This document shows positions 7,981-17,413 of a DNA stretch of 64,000 nt, one piece after another. The notes beneath the pieces are model-generated. The model saw only the letters and a list, made by a program, of their open reading frames with translations. It had not been told where the DNA came from and did no database searches. Both the position numbers and the translations under genes were made by a program. Each line of letters starts with the position of its first letter. Position 1 is the first letter of the stretch. Source of the stretch: an uncultured Lachnospiraceae bacterium (GTDB lineage: Bacteria > Bacillota > Clostridia > Lachnospirales > Lachnospiraceae); assembly GCA_947631685.1 (NCBI GenBank), contig CANRMI010000001.1, positions 310,001 through 374,000 of the forward strand, in the 5' to 3' direction.

Positions 7981-9252
7981 ATGAAAAAGGAAACCATATG
8001 CATTCAGTCGGGCTGGAAGCCGAAGAACGGAGAACCGCGTATTCTTCCGATCTACCAGTCCACCACTTACAAGTATGAGACTTCGGAACAAATGGGAAGG
8101 CTCTTTGATCTGGAGGAAAGCGGATACTTTTACACCCGTCTGCAGAACCCCACCAACGATTACGTGGCAGAAAAGATCTGCGAACTGGAAGGCGGCGCGG
8201 CGGCCATGCTGACTTCGTCGGGACAGGCGGCCAATTACTACGCCGTATTCAATATCTGTGAGGCGGGGGATCATGTGGTGCTGTCCTCCACTGTCTATGG
8301 AGGCACTTTCAATCTGCTCACTGTCACCATGAAAAAAATGGGGATCTCCTGTACGGTGGTAGATCCGGACGCGCCCAAAGAGGAGCTGGCAAAGGCCTTT
8401 AGGCCCAATACCAAGTGCGTCCTGGCCGAGACCATCGCCAATCCGGCACTGGTAGTGCTGGACATTGAGAAGTTCGCCAGAGTGGCGCATGCCCATCAGG
8501 TGCCCTTGATCGTGGACAATACCTTTGCGACCCCCATTAACTGCAATCCTTTCCAGTGGGGCGCGGATATTGTAACACATTCTACCACAAAGTACATGGA
8601 CGGACACGGTATGACGGTGGGAGGAGCCATTGTGGACTCCGGTAATTTTGACTGGAGCGCGTATCCGGACAAATTCCCCGGCTTATGTACGCCGGATGAA
8701 TCCTATCATGGCGTTACTTATACGGAGAAATTCGGAAAGGCCGCGTATATTACCAAGGCCACATCCCAGCTGATGCGCGATCTGGGCTCCATTCAGGCGC
8801 CTATGAATGCCTTTTTGCTGAACATAGGATTGGAGACGCTGCCTCTGCGCATGGAAAGACATTGCGCCAATGCGCTGGCAGTCGCGGAATATCTGGAAAA
8901 ACATCCCAAGGTAGCCTGGGTGAATTATCCTTCTTTGAAAAGCAGCCCATATTACGATCTGGCCTGCAAATACATGCCAAAAGGAACCTGCGGCGTGATC
9001 AGCTTCGGCTTAAAAGGCGGCAGGGAAGCGGCTTCCGCAATGATGGATAAGCTGCGTCTGGCGGCCATTGTGACACATGTAGCGGATGCCAGGACCTGTG
9101 TGCTGCATCCGGCCAGCCATACGCACAGGCAGATGAACGATGAACAGTTGAAGGAAGCGGGAGTGGCTCCCGATCTGATCCGGCTATCTGTGGGGATTGA
9201 ACATATAGACGATATTCTGGCAGATTTAGAACAGGCGCTTGCCGGTATTTAA
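7981..9252 (+). CDS. metY: O-acetylhomoserine aminocarboxypropyltransferase (sulfhydrylase)
   Basis: 423 residues, a Cys/Met-metabolism PLP enzyme. It makes homocysteine from O-acetylhomoserine and sulfide in methionine synthesis. Near the start is LPIYQSTTYKY; the tyrosine-arginine pair is in YFYTRLQNPTND; SSGQAANYYA binds phosphate; VDNTFATP carries the Asp that binds the PLP nitrogen; and THSTTKYMDGHG holds the PLP lysine K204. The length and YFYTRLQNPT favour the sulfhydrylase over cystathionine synthase or lyase (about 380-400), but the exact substrate is an inference. GGAGGAG lies about 10 nt before ATG 7981. Confidence 0.85.
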   Translation: MKKETICIQSGWKPKNGEPRILPIYQSTTYKYETSEQMGRLFDLEESGYFYTRLQNPTNDYVAEKICELEGGAAAMLTSSGQAANYYAVFNICEAGDHVVLSSTVYGGTFNLLTVTMKKMGISCTVVDPDAPKEELAKAFRPNTKCVLAETIANPALVVLDIEKFARVAHAHQVPLIVDNTFATPINCNPFQWGADIVTHSTTKYMDGHGMTVGGAIVDSGNFDWSAYPDKFPGLCTPDESYHGVTYTEKFGKAAYITKATSQLMRDLGSIQAPMNAFLLNIGLETLPLRMERHCANALAVAEYLEKHPKVAWVNYPSLKSSPYYDLACKYMPKGTCGVISFGLKGGREAASAMMDKLRLAAIVTHVADARTCVLHPASHTHRQMNDEQLKEAGVAPDLIRLSVGIEHIDDILADLEQALAGI

Positions 9253-9272
9253 AACAGGTGGAGGATTTACAG

Positions 9273-10217
9273 ATGGATAAGTTGGCGATCGTGGTTCCCT
9301 GCTACAATGAGGAAGAAGTGCTGCATATTGCGGCAGACGCGCTGCGGGGTGTTCTGGACGACCTGATCGGAAGACAGAAAATCGCGGAGGACAGTTTTGT
9401 TCTTTTTGTCAATGACGGCAGTAAGGACAAAACCTGGGAACTGATCGAAGAAGAGCATCAGGCGCATCCCGTACAGATACGGGGCGTGAAGCTGGCGGGA
9501 AATGTAGGGCATCAGTTCGCGTTGACGGCAGGACTGCTTACCGCAAAGGACAGAAGCGACGTAACCGTTTCCATTGATGCGGATCTGCAGGATGATGTGG
9601 CGGTCATTGAGGAAATGATAGACAAATATCACAGCGGCTGTGATATTGTGTATGGCGTAAGGAGTGATCGAAGCTCTGATTCTTTCTTTAAACGATTTAC
9701 GGCCCAGGGCTTTTATAAGCTGATGGCGGGCATGGGCGTCAAGAGCGTTTATAACCATGCGGATTTCAGGCTGATGAGCAAACGGGCAGTGGAGCAGTTT
9801 TCCCAATACGGGGAGAATAACCTGTTCTTAAGAGGTATCGTGCCGCTGATCGGGTATCAGACGGACTGCGTCTATTACCAGCGGAAAGAACGGGTGGCGG
9901 GACAGTCCAAATATCCTCTGAAAAAAATGCTGGCTTTGGCTTTTAACGGCATCACATCCTTTTCCATCAAACCCATCAGCCTGATCACCTGGCTGGGGGC
10001 GCTTATTGTAACAGGCAGCATACTGGCGGCTGTTTACGCGTTGATATCTTACTTTACGGGAAATGTAGTGCAGGGATGGACGTCTTTGATCCTTTCGATC
10101 TGGTTTATCGGAGGGGTGCAGCTTCTGGCCGTAGGACTGGTGGGACAGTATATTGGCAAGATCTATGTGGAAGTGAAGCATCGCCCCAGATACAATATAG
10201 AGAAAGTGCTGGAATGA
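9273..10217 (+). CDS. Family 2 glycosyltransferase, GtrB/DPM1-like, membrane bound
   Basis: 314 residues. The GT-A domain (1-230) has VVPCYNEEEV at the start, FVNDGSKDKTW, then SIDADLQDDV with the metal-binding DxD-type aspartates. The C-terminus has two membrane helices (about 232-255 and 268-292), then VGQYIGKIYVEVKHRPRY. This is the layout of enzymes that move a sugar from a nucleotide to undecaprenyl phosphate on the inner face of the membrane. ATG 9273 is chosen because GGTGGAGG lies 9 nt upstream; the in-frame GTG 9258 overlaps that site. The next gene encodes a polytopic protein that could use or flip the lipid-linked sugar, which is inference from order only. Confidence 0.88.
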   Translation: MDKLAIVVPCYNEEEVLHIAADALRGVLDDLIGRQKIAEDSFVLFVNDGSKDKTWELIEEEHQAHPVQIRGVKLAGNVGHQFALTAGLLTAKDRSDVTVSIDADLQDDVAVIEEMIDKYHSGCDIVYGVRSDRSSDSFFKRFTAQGFYKLMAGMGVKSVYNHADFRLMSKRAVEQFSQYGENNLFLRGIVPLIGYQTDCVYYQRKERVAGQSKYPLKKMLALAFNGITSFSIKPISLITWLGALIVTGSILAAVYALISYFTGNVVQGWTSLILSIWFIGGVQLLAVGLVGQYIGKIYVEVKHRPRYNIEKVLE

Positions 10218-10251
10218 TTTCCGCAAAAAGCATAACAGGTGGTGAACCGGA

Positions 10252-11997
10252 ATGACTTTTAGAAAAAATGTATTCAGTTATTTGCTGTGGGCCATGTTTA
10301 CGGCTTCTGTCTGCATTTATCATATTGCTGTGATGATGCTTTTACTAGATCAGACTCCGCTGCGGGATGAATACGGACAGATGGGTGTGATCGGCCTGAC
10401 GATCGTATTGGCCGGCGGTATTTTTGCCCTGCTCCACAGACTGGCAAAGAACAGGGGCGCGGAGGCGGATAAGCACCGGGTGGTACATCTGATATGGGAG
10501 TCCACTCTGGTTGTCCTGCTGCTGGGAACCGGTATCTTTGTACGGGCGTATATGGCGGGTAGCGGGACTCAGGAGGCTGCTTTCTTTGAAACGGCCAGTG
10601 TGACAGGGGAACCGGTGATCCCCATTGCCCATGGGGCCCAGTACCTGTATGTGCTGCTGCTGAGAGGGCTGTTCATCCTGGTGGGCAATCATTTTACCGC
10701 AGGGATCATTCTACAGATATTTTTACAAGCTTTGGCCGCTCTGATCTGGTATTTTGGAATACGCAGAATTTCCGGGCCGGTGGCGTCACTTTTGTATATG
10801 GCGGGAATCATGCTGCTGCCGGCGTCCATTCAGGAGGGACTCACTTATTCTCCTAAGATGCTCTATCTGCTGTTATGCGGGATCGTGTTCCTCATGTCGG
10901 GCCGCGCTCTGCGCAGGCAGAAGAAGGGAACCCCGTTAAAGTGGTACGCGTGGCTGCAGACGGTGCTTTTGGGTGTGGGAATAGGCGTTCTGACTTATCT
11001 GGATGTGTCGGGATTGCTGTTGCTGCTCCCGGTATTCTTTCTCTACGGAGTAAAGGAAGATGAGGGAGCGCTGACGGGAGCCAGACGTTTCGTACAAGTG
11101 TCCCTGCAGATCTTGACTGTGGTACTGGCGTTTTTCCTGACGGCGTTTCTGCTGCTGTTTTTGGACGGCGCGCAGAACGGTGCCGGTATTGCCCAGGTCT
11201 TCGATATATGGTGTACGCTTTTTTCCTATAAGGGAATGAGCGGGCTGCCCGCACTGTTGTATCCTGCGGATCCGGCGGGAATTTATTCCATGCCCATCGT
11301 GTCCTTTTTACTGCTGTTTGGTATCCCGGCGTTTTTTGTGCATGAAAAAAGAGAAAACCAGATGATGTATTTCTTTTTCCTGCTTGGCGCTGTCGTGATC
11401 ATTGCAGGAGGATTTCATGCATCAGGCATGACTGTGAGCTATTTGGCATTTTCCCTGGTCCTGGCTCTGATGGGAGTCGGTGTGCAGGGAGCGATGCAGA
11501 AGAGCATTGTAGATCAAGAACAGAGATCATTGGAGGAAAATCTTATGGAGAAGGCAAAGTCTGAACCGGAGAAAGCCTCTGGCGAAACAGAGACCCAAAA
11601 AGTAGAGAAAGAAGGGAAATCAGAAGAAAAGAAATCAGAAGAAAAGAAATCAGAAGAAAAGAAAGCAGAAGATAAGAAAGCAGTAGATAAGAAGGCACAA
11701 AAGGCGGCTCAAAAAGAGCAGAAGGCAGCCCAAAAGGCTCGCCTGGAGGCCGAAAAGGCCGCGAAAAAGCTGGAGAAGGGTGCCGACAAGAAAAAGCCGG
11801 AAAAAGGAAAGGGAGCTGTGGCTGCCGCGGTTGCTGGAAAGCCTGCCGCGCCTGCCAAGAAACCCGGAATGATAGAAAACCCGCTGCCTCTGCCAAAGCA
11901 GCATGAGACGAAGGTTTTGGATTATCCTTACTTTGTGGCTACGGATAAGCTGCGCTATGATATAAAGGTGTCTCCCGACGACGATTTTGATATATAA
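10252..11997 (+). CDS. Polytopic membrane protein with Lys/Glu/Ala-rich repeat tail
   Basis: 581 residues. About the first 420 are strongly hydrophobic with some ten membrane helices. The block from AQYLYVLLLRGLFILVGNH to YFGIRRISG recalls GT-C (PMT/ArnT-like) glycosyltransferases, but I cannot point to the acidic catalytic residues expected in the first loop. From about 423 on it is a cytoplasmic-type charged tail: KSEEK-type repeats, an Ala/Lys helix, AAAVAGKPAAPAKKPG, then ENPLPLPKQH and an acidic end SPDDDFDI. The gene follows a GtrB-like transferase by 34 nt, so envelope sugar decoration is the likeliest context. A terminator follows at 12041-12087. The exact function is unknown. Confidence 0.75.
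   Translation: MTFRKNVFSYLLWAMFTASVCIYHIAVMMLLLDQTPLRDEYGQMGVIGLTIVLAGGIFALLHRLAKNRGAEADKHRVVHLIWESTLVVLLLGTGIFVRAYMAGSGTQEAAFFETASVTGEPVIPIAHGAQYLYVLLLRGLFILVGNHFTAGIILQIFLQALAALIWYFGIRRISGPVASLLYMAGIMLLPASIQEGLTYSPKMLYLLLCGIVFLMSGRALRRQKKGTPLKWYAWLQTVLLGVGIGVLTYLDVSGLLLLLPVFFLYGVKEDEGALTGARRFVQVSLQILTVVLAFFLTAFLLLFLDGAQNGAGIAQVFDIWCTLFSYKGMSGLPALLYPADPAGIYSMPIVSFLLLFGIPAFFVHEKRENQMMYFFFLLGAVVIIAGGFHASGMTVSYLAFSLVLALMGVGVQGAMQKSIVDQEQRSLEENLMEKAKSEPEKASGETETQKVEKEGKSEEKKSEEKKSEEKKAEDKKAVDKKAQKAAQKEQKAAQKARLEAEKAAKKLEKGADKKKPEKGKGAVAAAVAGKPAAPAKKPGMIENPLPLPKQHETKVLDYPYFVATDKLRYDIKVSPDDDFDI
11617..11691 (+). repeat. 15-nt tandem repeat, five units, in coding sequence
   Basis: Period 15 nt with unit AAATCAGAAGAAAAG: three perfect copies (11617-11661) and two diverged copies (11662-11691). 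It encodes KSEEK three times, then KAEDK and KAVDK. The copy number is a likely length polymorphism between strains and keeps the frame. Confidence 0.9.
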
Positions 11998-12040
11998 AGC
12001 TGTCCTGGGGATGTATGAAATCCATATTTTTACACACAAT

Positions 12041-12087
12041 AAAGCGAATTGGCTGCGATCCTAAAGGATTGGCGCGGTTCGCTTTTT
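12041..12087 (+). terminator. Terminator between the membrane protein and tepA
   Basis: AAAGCGAA (12041-12048) pairs with TTCGCTTT (12078-12085); an imperfect inner stem reaches a TAAA loop, and TTTTT ends at 12087. It occupies most of the 139-nt gap 11998-12136, in which I see nothing else clear. Confidence 0.75.
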
Positions 12088-12136
12088 GTATGGGATTTTT
12101 TCTCCCGAGCAGAGAAGGAAAACAGGAGGCTTAGGA

Positions 12137-12844
12137 ATGCAGAAAAATCAGGAAAACGGGCAGAACGAAAAACGCAGGGAAGAGGAGAAACAAAAAGACG
12201 ACAGGATTGAACGGCTTGGGCAGGTGACGCTGGACAAAAACAAGGAAAAGCACAATATACATCTGCTTACCATTATCGGGGAGGTGGAGGGCCATGATAA
12301 CCTGAACGGTTCGGCCAAGACCACCAAGTATGAGCATATCCTGCCCCAGCTTGCGGCTATCGAGGACAGTCAGGAGATCCAGGGGGTAATGGTGCTTTTA
12401 AATACTGTGGGAGGAGATGTGGAAGCAGGACTGGCTATCGCGGAAATGCTGGCTTCTCTGTCCAAACCCACGGTGTCTTTAGTGCTGGGAGGCAGCCATT
12501 CCATAGGTGTCACCATTGCGGTGAGTACGGACTATTCCTATATTGTGCCATCCGGGACCATGGTGATACATCCGGTGAGGATGAACGGCATGGTGATCGG
12601 CGTCCCTCAGACTTTTGATTATTTTAAGCAGATTCAGGACAGGATCACAGGCTTTGTCTGCACCCATTGCAGTATTGGGAAGAACAGACTGGAGGATCTG
12701 ATGATGGAAACCGGAGTCCTTACCAAGGACGTGGGTACCATTCTGGTAGGACAGGAAGCGGTCAATGAAGGGATCATCAATGAAGTGGGAGGGATCAGGG
12801 AGGCTATGCGCAAGCTGCACAGCATGATTTCAGCCGGCAAATAA
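12137..12844 (+). CDS. tepA: ClpP-family serine protease, TepA type
   Basis: 235 residues. The first 45 or so are very charged (Lys/Glu/Gln) and the ClpP/crotonase fold follows. LNTVGGDVEAGLAIAEML matches the oxyanion region, GGSHSIGVTIAVS carries the candidate catalytic serine (GSHSIG) and VIHPVRMNG the histidine. TepA-like proteins are membrane-associated or cytosolic ClpP relatives implicated in protein export or signal-peptide handling in Bacillus; substrate unknown. The start is ATG 12137 with AGGAGG 7 nt upstream, rather than the in-frame codon at 12086 inside the terminator. As in B. subtilis it lies just upstream of the SpoIIIE/FtsK gene. Confidence 0.85.
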   Translation: MQKNQENGQNEKRREEEKQKDDRIERLGQVTLDKNKEKHNIHLLTIIGEVEGHDNLNGSAKTTKYEHILPQLAAIEDSQEIQGVMVLLNTVGGDVEAGLAIAEMLASLSKPTVSLVLGGSHSIGVTIAVSTDYSYIVPSGTMVIHPVRMNGMVIGVPQTFDYFKQIQDRITGFVCTHCSIGKNRLEDLMMETGVLTKDVGTILVGQEAVNEGIINEVGGIREAMRKLHSMISAGK

Positions 12845-12873
12845 AAACTGTGTCAAAAACCATTGTATACATG

Positions 12874-12902
12874 ATGACAAGCCCGCCGAAAAATGATATA
12901 AT
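12874..12902 (+). promoter_or_regulatory. Promoter for ftsK
   Basis: ATGACA (12874-12879), a 17-nt spacer, then a perfect TATAAT (12897-12902). It lies 34 nt before the ftsK ATG, in the gap after tepA. Confidence 0.75.
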
Positions 12903-12935
12903 AGTCCAAGCACAGGAAGCGGGGTTTAAGATTTT

Positions 12936-15716
12936 ATGGCATCCAATCAAAGAAGTAAAACATCTGTTTCCGGCCGGGGAAGCCGCGGAGGCAGCCGGCA
13001 GAAGGAAAAGGATACGAATACGAGGCAGTATACAGAGCAGGAGAGCGCTCTCTTTCATGAAGTGGGGCTGATCCTGCTGTTTGCGGCTGCGGTCATTTTA
13101 TTTTTGTGCAATTTTGGCATTATCGGGACGGTGGGCAATGCTATCAGTTCCGTGCTTTTTGGGATTTTCGGGCTGCCGGCCTATGTGGTTTCCGTGGCAG
13201 TTTTCATAGGCGCGGTATTTTGGTCCGCCAATCGGGGCAGCCTGGCGGCGATTCGTAAGCTGGCAGCGGCGGTCGTGCTCTTTCTGCTGGCGGGAGTGGT
13301 CTGCGAGCTGTTTACGGAAAACGTAAAGCTCCCGGAATATGATATTGCCCTGATTTACGGATATGCCAGTGAGCATAAGGCCGGAGGCGGCGTCATAGCG
13401 GGCAGTCTGGCTTATTTTTTGGTACACTTTCTGGATCTGATCGGAACGGTGCTGGTGGTCCTGATCTTGGGAATCATCAGTATTGTATTTCTGACGGAGC
13501 GTTCCTTTGTGGACAGTGTAAAACGGGGCGGCAGAAGAGTGGCCGAACTTTCCAGAGAAGATGCGGAAAGAAGACGGGAACAGGCCCGTGTGCGCAGGGA
13601 CGATTATGAAGAAGCCCGTATAAAAAGGGAAGAAGAACGGGCCAGGCGGGAAGAGGAGCGCCGTCTGAAGGCGGAGGAAAAGGAGAATGAGCGGATTCTC
13701 CGCATGGATAAAAAAGTGACGGGAATCGTGGATATTACCCTGACCGGGGGCAGCGATAAGAAGAGCCGGGATGATATTCATGAGATCACCCTGCAGGAGG
13801 AAGGCGATTCTGCAGGCGGGGAGGCTGTGGAAGAGCAAACTCCTTATTTTGAGGTGGAACCTTCCATCCACGGTGCCCGAGAGAGCCGGGAAGAAGAGCT
13901 CCGGAATGGGGAGCCCTGGAATAGAGGAATCCAGAATAGCGAAATCCGAAATGAAGAGATCCGGGAATTGTCCGGCTTGGCGGATGACGGAGAAGAACCT
14001 TTTCAAGAGAAGGAACCCATATACAGGGAAGCCACTATCCGCATGAGCAGCATGGGTAACGTGAGCACTATGGGGAACATGAGCAGCATGGGTACGGCAG
14101 GAGCCGCGGATGTCTCTCTGGAAAGACGGACGGCAGAGGGTCCCTCACAGGTCAGAACGCCGGAAAGGGTATCGGCTGTACGGCCGGAAGAGCAGGAAGC
14201 GCGTATGGCGCAGGAAATACAGGCCGCGGAGAAGAAAACACCTAAAAAATACATATTCCCGCCCCTCTCCAGACTGCAGAAGGGAAAGGGAGGCGCAGGA
14301 GATTCAGCCAAAGAGTTAAAGGAAACCGCCTATAAGCTCCAGCAGACACTGAATACTTTCGGAGTCAAGGTGACGGTAACGGACATCAGTCAGGGGCCTG
14401 CGGTAACCCGTTATGAACTGCAGCCGGAGCAGGGCGTGAAGGTCAGCAAGATCGTAGGGCTGGCGGACGATATTAAATTGAATCTGGCGGCAACGGATAT
14501 CCGTATCGAAGCTCCCATTCCCGGAAAGGCCGCGGTGGGGATCGAGGTTCCCAACAAGGAAAATACGGCAGTGGCCCTCAGGGATCTACTGGAGAGCAAT
14601 GAATTTAAAGAATTTCCATCCAATCTGGCTTTTGCGGTGGGAAAGGATATTGCGGGAAAGGTAGTTGTGGCGGATATCGCGAAAATGCCCCACATGCTGA
14701 TAGCCGGCGCCACAGGTTCCGGTAAATCCGTATGCATCAACACTTTGATCATGAGTATTTTATATAAGGCCCACCCGGATGATGTGAAGCTGATCATGGT
14801 GGATCCCAAGGTGGTAGAACTGAGTGTATACAACGGGATCCCCCATCTGTTGATCCCTGTGGTAACGGATCCGAAGAAAGCGGCGGCGGCGCTGCACTGG
14901 GGCGTTTCGGAAATGGAGGACCGCTATCGGAAATTTGCGGATTTCAATGTCAGAGATCTGAAGGGATATAACCAGAAAGTAGAGGGGATGAAGGAAAAGG
15001 GGGAGGAAAATGCCCCCGGCAAACTGCCCCAGATCGTCATTATCGTAGATGAACTGGCGGATCTGATGATGGTGGCTCCCGGAGAGGTGGAGGAATCCAT
15101 CTGCCGACTGGCGCAGCTGGCGCGGGCTGCCGGTATTCATCTGATCATCGCTACCCAGAGACCTTCCGTGGATGTCATCACCGGCCTGATCAAAGCCAAT
15201 ATGCCCAGCCGCGTGGCTTTCAGTGTGTCCAGCGGCGTGGATTCCCGTACCATTCTGGATATGAACGGTGCTGAAAAGCTGTTGGGAAAGGGCGATATGC
15301 TCTTTTATCCCCAGGGCTACGCAAAGCCTGCCAGAGTACAGGGCGCGTTTGTCTCCGATAAAGAGGTTTCCGATGTGGTGGATTTCCTGAAAAATCAGGC
15401 TTTGGGCAATGTGTACGCGGAAGATGTGGAGCAGAAGATCCTGGCCATGGGCTCTTCGGGCAGCTCCGGCAGTGCTTCCGGTGAGGGCGGCAGCGCACTG
15501 GATGAATATTTCGCGGACGCGGGAAGATTTATCATAGATAAGGACAAAGCTTCCATTGGCATGTTCCAGAGAATGTTTAAGATCGGGTTTAACAGGGCGG
15601 CCCGCATTATGGATCAGCTGTATGAATATGGCGTAGTAGGGGAAGAAGAGGGGACAAAACCGCGAAAAGTACTGATGAGTATGGAGCAGTTTGAACAGCT
15701 TTTGGAGGAAATATAG
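12936..15716 (+). CDS. ftsK: DNA translocase FtsK/SpoIIIE
   Basis: 926 residues. It pumps chromosomal DNA across the division or sporulation septum. Residues about 45-185 hold four membrane helices. Residues 190-450 are a charged, poorly conserved linker with Arg/Glu-rich helix and low-complexity repeats. The motor has GATGSGKS (Walker A, about 591), [12 protein letters not shown] (Walker B, about 701) and [20 protein letters not shown]. The gamma winged helix that reads orienting sequences is at 860-926 ([18 protein letters not shown]). A weak GGAAGCGGGG site precedes ATG 12936. It has its own promoter and is followed by fhs only 2 nt later. Whether it serves vegetative division, sporulation or both cannot be told. 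Confidence 0.95.
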   Translation: MASNQRSKTSVSGRGSRGGSRQKEKDTNTRQYTEQESALFHEVGLILLFAAAVILFLCNFGIIGTVGNAISSVLFGIFGLPAYVVSVAVFIGAVFWSANRGSLAAIRKLAAAVVLFLLAGVVCELFTENVKLPEYDIALIYGYASEHKAGGGVIAGSLAYFLVHFLDLIGTVLVVLILGIISIVFLTERSFVDSVKRGGRRVAELSREDAERRREQARVRRDDYEEARIKREEERARREEERRLKAEEKENERILRMDKKVTGIVDITLTGGSDKKSRDDIHEITLQEEGDSAGGEAVEEQTPYFEVEPSIHGARESREEELRNGEPWNRGIQNSEIRNEEIRELSGLADDGEEPFQEKEPIYREATIRMSSMGNVSTMGNMSSMGTAGAADVSLERRTAEGPSQVRTPERVSAVRPEEQEARMAQEIQAAEKKTPKKYIFPPLSRLQKGKGGAGDSAKELKETAYKLQQTLNTFGVKVTVTDISQGPAVTRYELQPEQGVKVSKIVGLADDIKLNLAATDIRIEAPIPGKAAVGIEVPNKENTAVALRDLLESNEFKEFPSNLAFAVGKDIAGKVVVADIAKMPHMLIAGATGSGKSVCINTLIMSILYKAHPDDVKLIMVDPKVVELSVYNGIPHLLIPVVTDPKKAAAALHWGVSEMEDRYRKFADFNVRDLKGYNQKVEGMKEKGEENAPGKLPQIVIIVDELADLMMVAPGEVEESICRLAQLARAAGIHLIIATQRPSVDVITGLIKANMPSRVAFSVSSGVDSRTILDMNGAEKLLGKGDMLFYPQGYAKPARVQGAFVSDKEVSDVVDFLKNQALGNVYAEDVEQKILAMGSSGSSGSASGEGGSALDEYFADAGRFIIDKDKASIGMFQRMFKIGFNRAARIMDQLYEYGVVGEEEGTKPRKVLMSMEQFEQLLEEI
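14043..14096 (+). repeat. 18-nt tandem repeat in the ftsK linker
   Basis: Three 18-nt units (14043-14060, 14061-14078, 14079-14096) encode [12 protein letters not shown] and MSSMGT. The preceding stretch near 13910-13960 also has imperfect Asn/Glu/Arg repeats. Both are in the variable linker between membrane and motor domains. Confidence 0.85.
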
Positions 15717-15718
15717 AG

Positions 15719-17389
15719 ATGAAGACGGATATTGAAATTGCGCAGGAAGCGGTACTGAAGCCGATCACGGAGGTGGCGAAGGCGCTGGACATTGGCGGAG
15801 AGGACCTGGAGCTGTACGGCAATTATAAGGCCAAAATATCGGATGCCTGTTTGAAACGTATTGCCGGCAATCCCAACGGTAAGCTGATCTTAGTAACGGC
15901 CATCAACCCGACACCTGCGGGGGAGGGAAAGACCACTACCAGCGTAGGGCTGGGAGAAGCGTTTGGACGTCTGGGTAAGAAAGCGGTCATCGCCCTCAGA
16001 GAGCCTTCTTTAGGCCCCTGCTTCGGGATCAAAGGCGGCGCCGCGGGGGGCGGTTATGCCCAGGTGGTTCCCATGGAGGATCTGAACCTGCATTTTACGG
16101 GAGATTTTCATGCCATTACTTCCGCCAACAATCTGCTGGCGGCGCTTTTGGACAATCACATCCAGCAGGGCAATGCGTTACAGATCGATACCAGGCAGAT
16201 CGTGTGGAAACGCTGCATGGACATGAATGACAGGGTGCTGCGGAATATTGTGGTAGGACTGGGCAGCAAGACGGACGGTTTTGTGAGGGAAGACCATTTT
16301 GTGATCACGGTGGCCTCCGAGATCATGGCAGTACTGTGCCTGGCGGAAGATATGCAGGATCTGAAAGAGAGGCTTTCCCGCATGGTTGTGGCTTACGATC
16401 ATGAGGGGAAACCGGTCACGGCCGGAATGCTGCAGGCGGTGGGCGCTATGGCCGCGCTGTTGAAAGATGCCATGAAGCCCAATCTGATCCAGACGCTGGA
16501 GCATACGCCGGCTCTGGTACACGGAGGGCCTTTCGCGAATATTGCCCACGGCTGCAATTCGGTACGCGCTACAAAGGCGGCCCTGAAGCTGGCTGACTAT
16601 GTGGTGACGGAAGCCGGTTTCGGCGCGGATCTGGGCGCGGAGAAATTTTTTGACATCAAATGCCGTATAGCGGGACTGCGTCCCGACGCGGTGGTTCTGG
16701 TTGCCACGATCAGGGCTTTGAAGTATAATGGTGGTGTTCCCAAGGTGGAGCTGGGACAGGAAAATTTAAAGGCACTGGCAAAGGGAATTGGCAATCTGGA
16801 GAAGCATATTGAGAATCTCCAACTTTACGGCGTACCCGTAGTGGTGACGTTAAATGCTTTTTCCACGGACACGGAAGCGGAAACCGCCTATGTGAAAAGA
16901 TTCTGCGAGGAGCGAGGCTGCGCTTTTGCTCTGTCCGAGGTCTGGGAAAAGGGCGGCGAGGGCGGTATCGCGCTGGCAAGCGAAGTGCTGCGCACGCTGG
17001 AGGATAAGGAGAGCCGGTTTAAGCTCCTATATGAGGATTCTCTTTCTCTGAAAGAGAAAATAGAAACGATTGCAAAAAAAATCTACGGAGCCGGCAGCGT
17101 AAACTTTGCGCCGGCAGCGTTAAAAGAGCTGGAAAGGCTGGAAAAATTGGGATTCGGGAGCCTGCCCGTCTGCATGGCAAAGAATCAGTACTCCCTTTCG
17201 GACGATCCGGAGCTGCTGGGAAGGCCGGAAGGCTTTGAAATGACGGTAAGGGAAGTCTATGTTTCGGCGGGAGCTGGATTTGTAGTGGCATTGACCGGAA
17301 CGGTCATGACAATGCCGGGGCTTTCCAAAAATCCTGCTGCGTACGGAATCGATGTGGATGAAACCGGAAAAATAACCGGTCTGTTTTAA
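15719..17389 (+). CDS. fhs: Formate--tetrahydrofolate ligase
   Basis: 556 residues, full length. ATP-dependent ligation of formate to tetrahydrofolate giving 10-formyl-THF, the entry to one-carbon metabolism and, in acetogens, the methyl branch of the Wood-Ljungdahl pathway. The P-loop [11 protein letters not shown] is at about 65-75, with [20 protein letters not shown] and [22 protein letters not shown] after it. ATG 15719 follows the ftsK stop by 2 nt; GGAGG inside the end of ftsK supplies the ribosome site. folD follows 24 nt later, so the two consecutive folate steps are linked. Acetogenesis itself is not shown by these two genes. Confidence 0.97.
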   Translation: MKTDIEIAQEAVLKPITEVAKALDIGGEDLELYGNYKAKISDACLKRIAGNPNGKLILVTAINPTPAGEGKTTTSVGLGEAFGRLGKKAVIALREPSLGPCFGIKGGAAGGGYAQVVPMEDLNLHFTGDFHAITSANNLLAALLDNHIQQGNALQIDTRQIVWKRCMDMNDRVLRNIVVGLGSKTDGFVREDHFVITVASEIMAVLCLAEDMQDLKERLSRMVVAYDHEGKPVTAGMLQAVGAMAALLKDAMKPNLIQTLEHTPALVHGGPFANIAHGCNSVRATKAALKLADYVVTEAGFGADLGAEKFFDIKCRIAGLRPDAVVLVATIRALKYNGGVPKVELGQENLKALAKGIGNLEKHIENLQLYGVPVVVTLNAFSTDTEAETAYVKRFCEERGCAFALSEVWEKGGEGGIALASEVLRTLEDKESRFKLLYEDSLSLKEKIETIAKKIYGAGSVNFAPAALKELERLEKLGFGSLPVCMAKNQYSLSDDPELLGRPEGFEMTVREVYVSAGAGFVVALTGTVMTMPGLSKNPAAYGIDVDETGKITGLF

Positions 17390-17413
17390 GCGGATAAAAA
17401 GGAGCAGAAAGAT

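Noticed and set aside
12850-13071. 73-residue frame between tepA and ftsK
   Set aside because: It contains the ftsK promoter, overlaps the ftsK N-terminus in another frame, has no ribosome site and does not resemble the small YlzJ protein seen near tepA in Bacillus.
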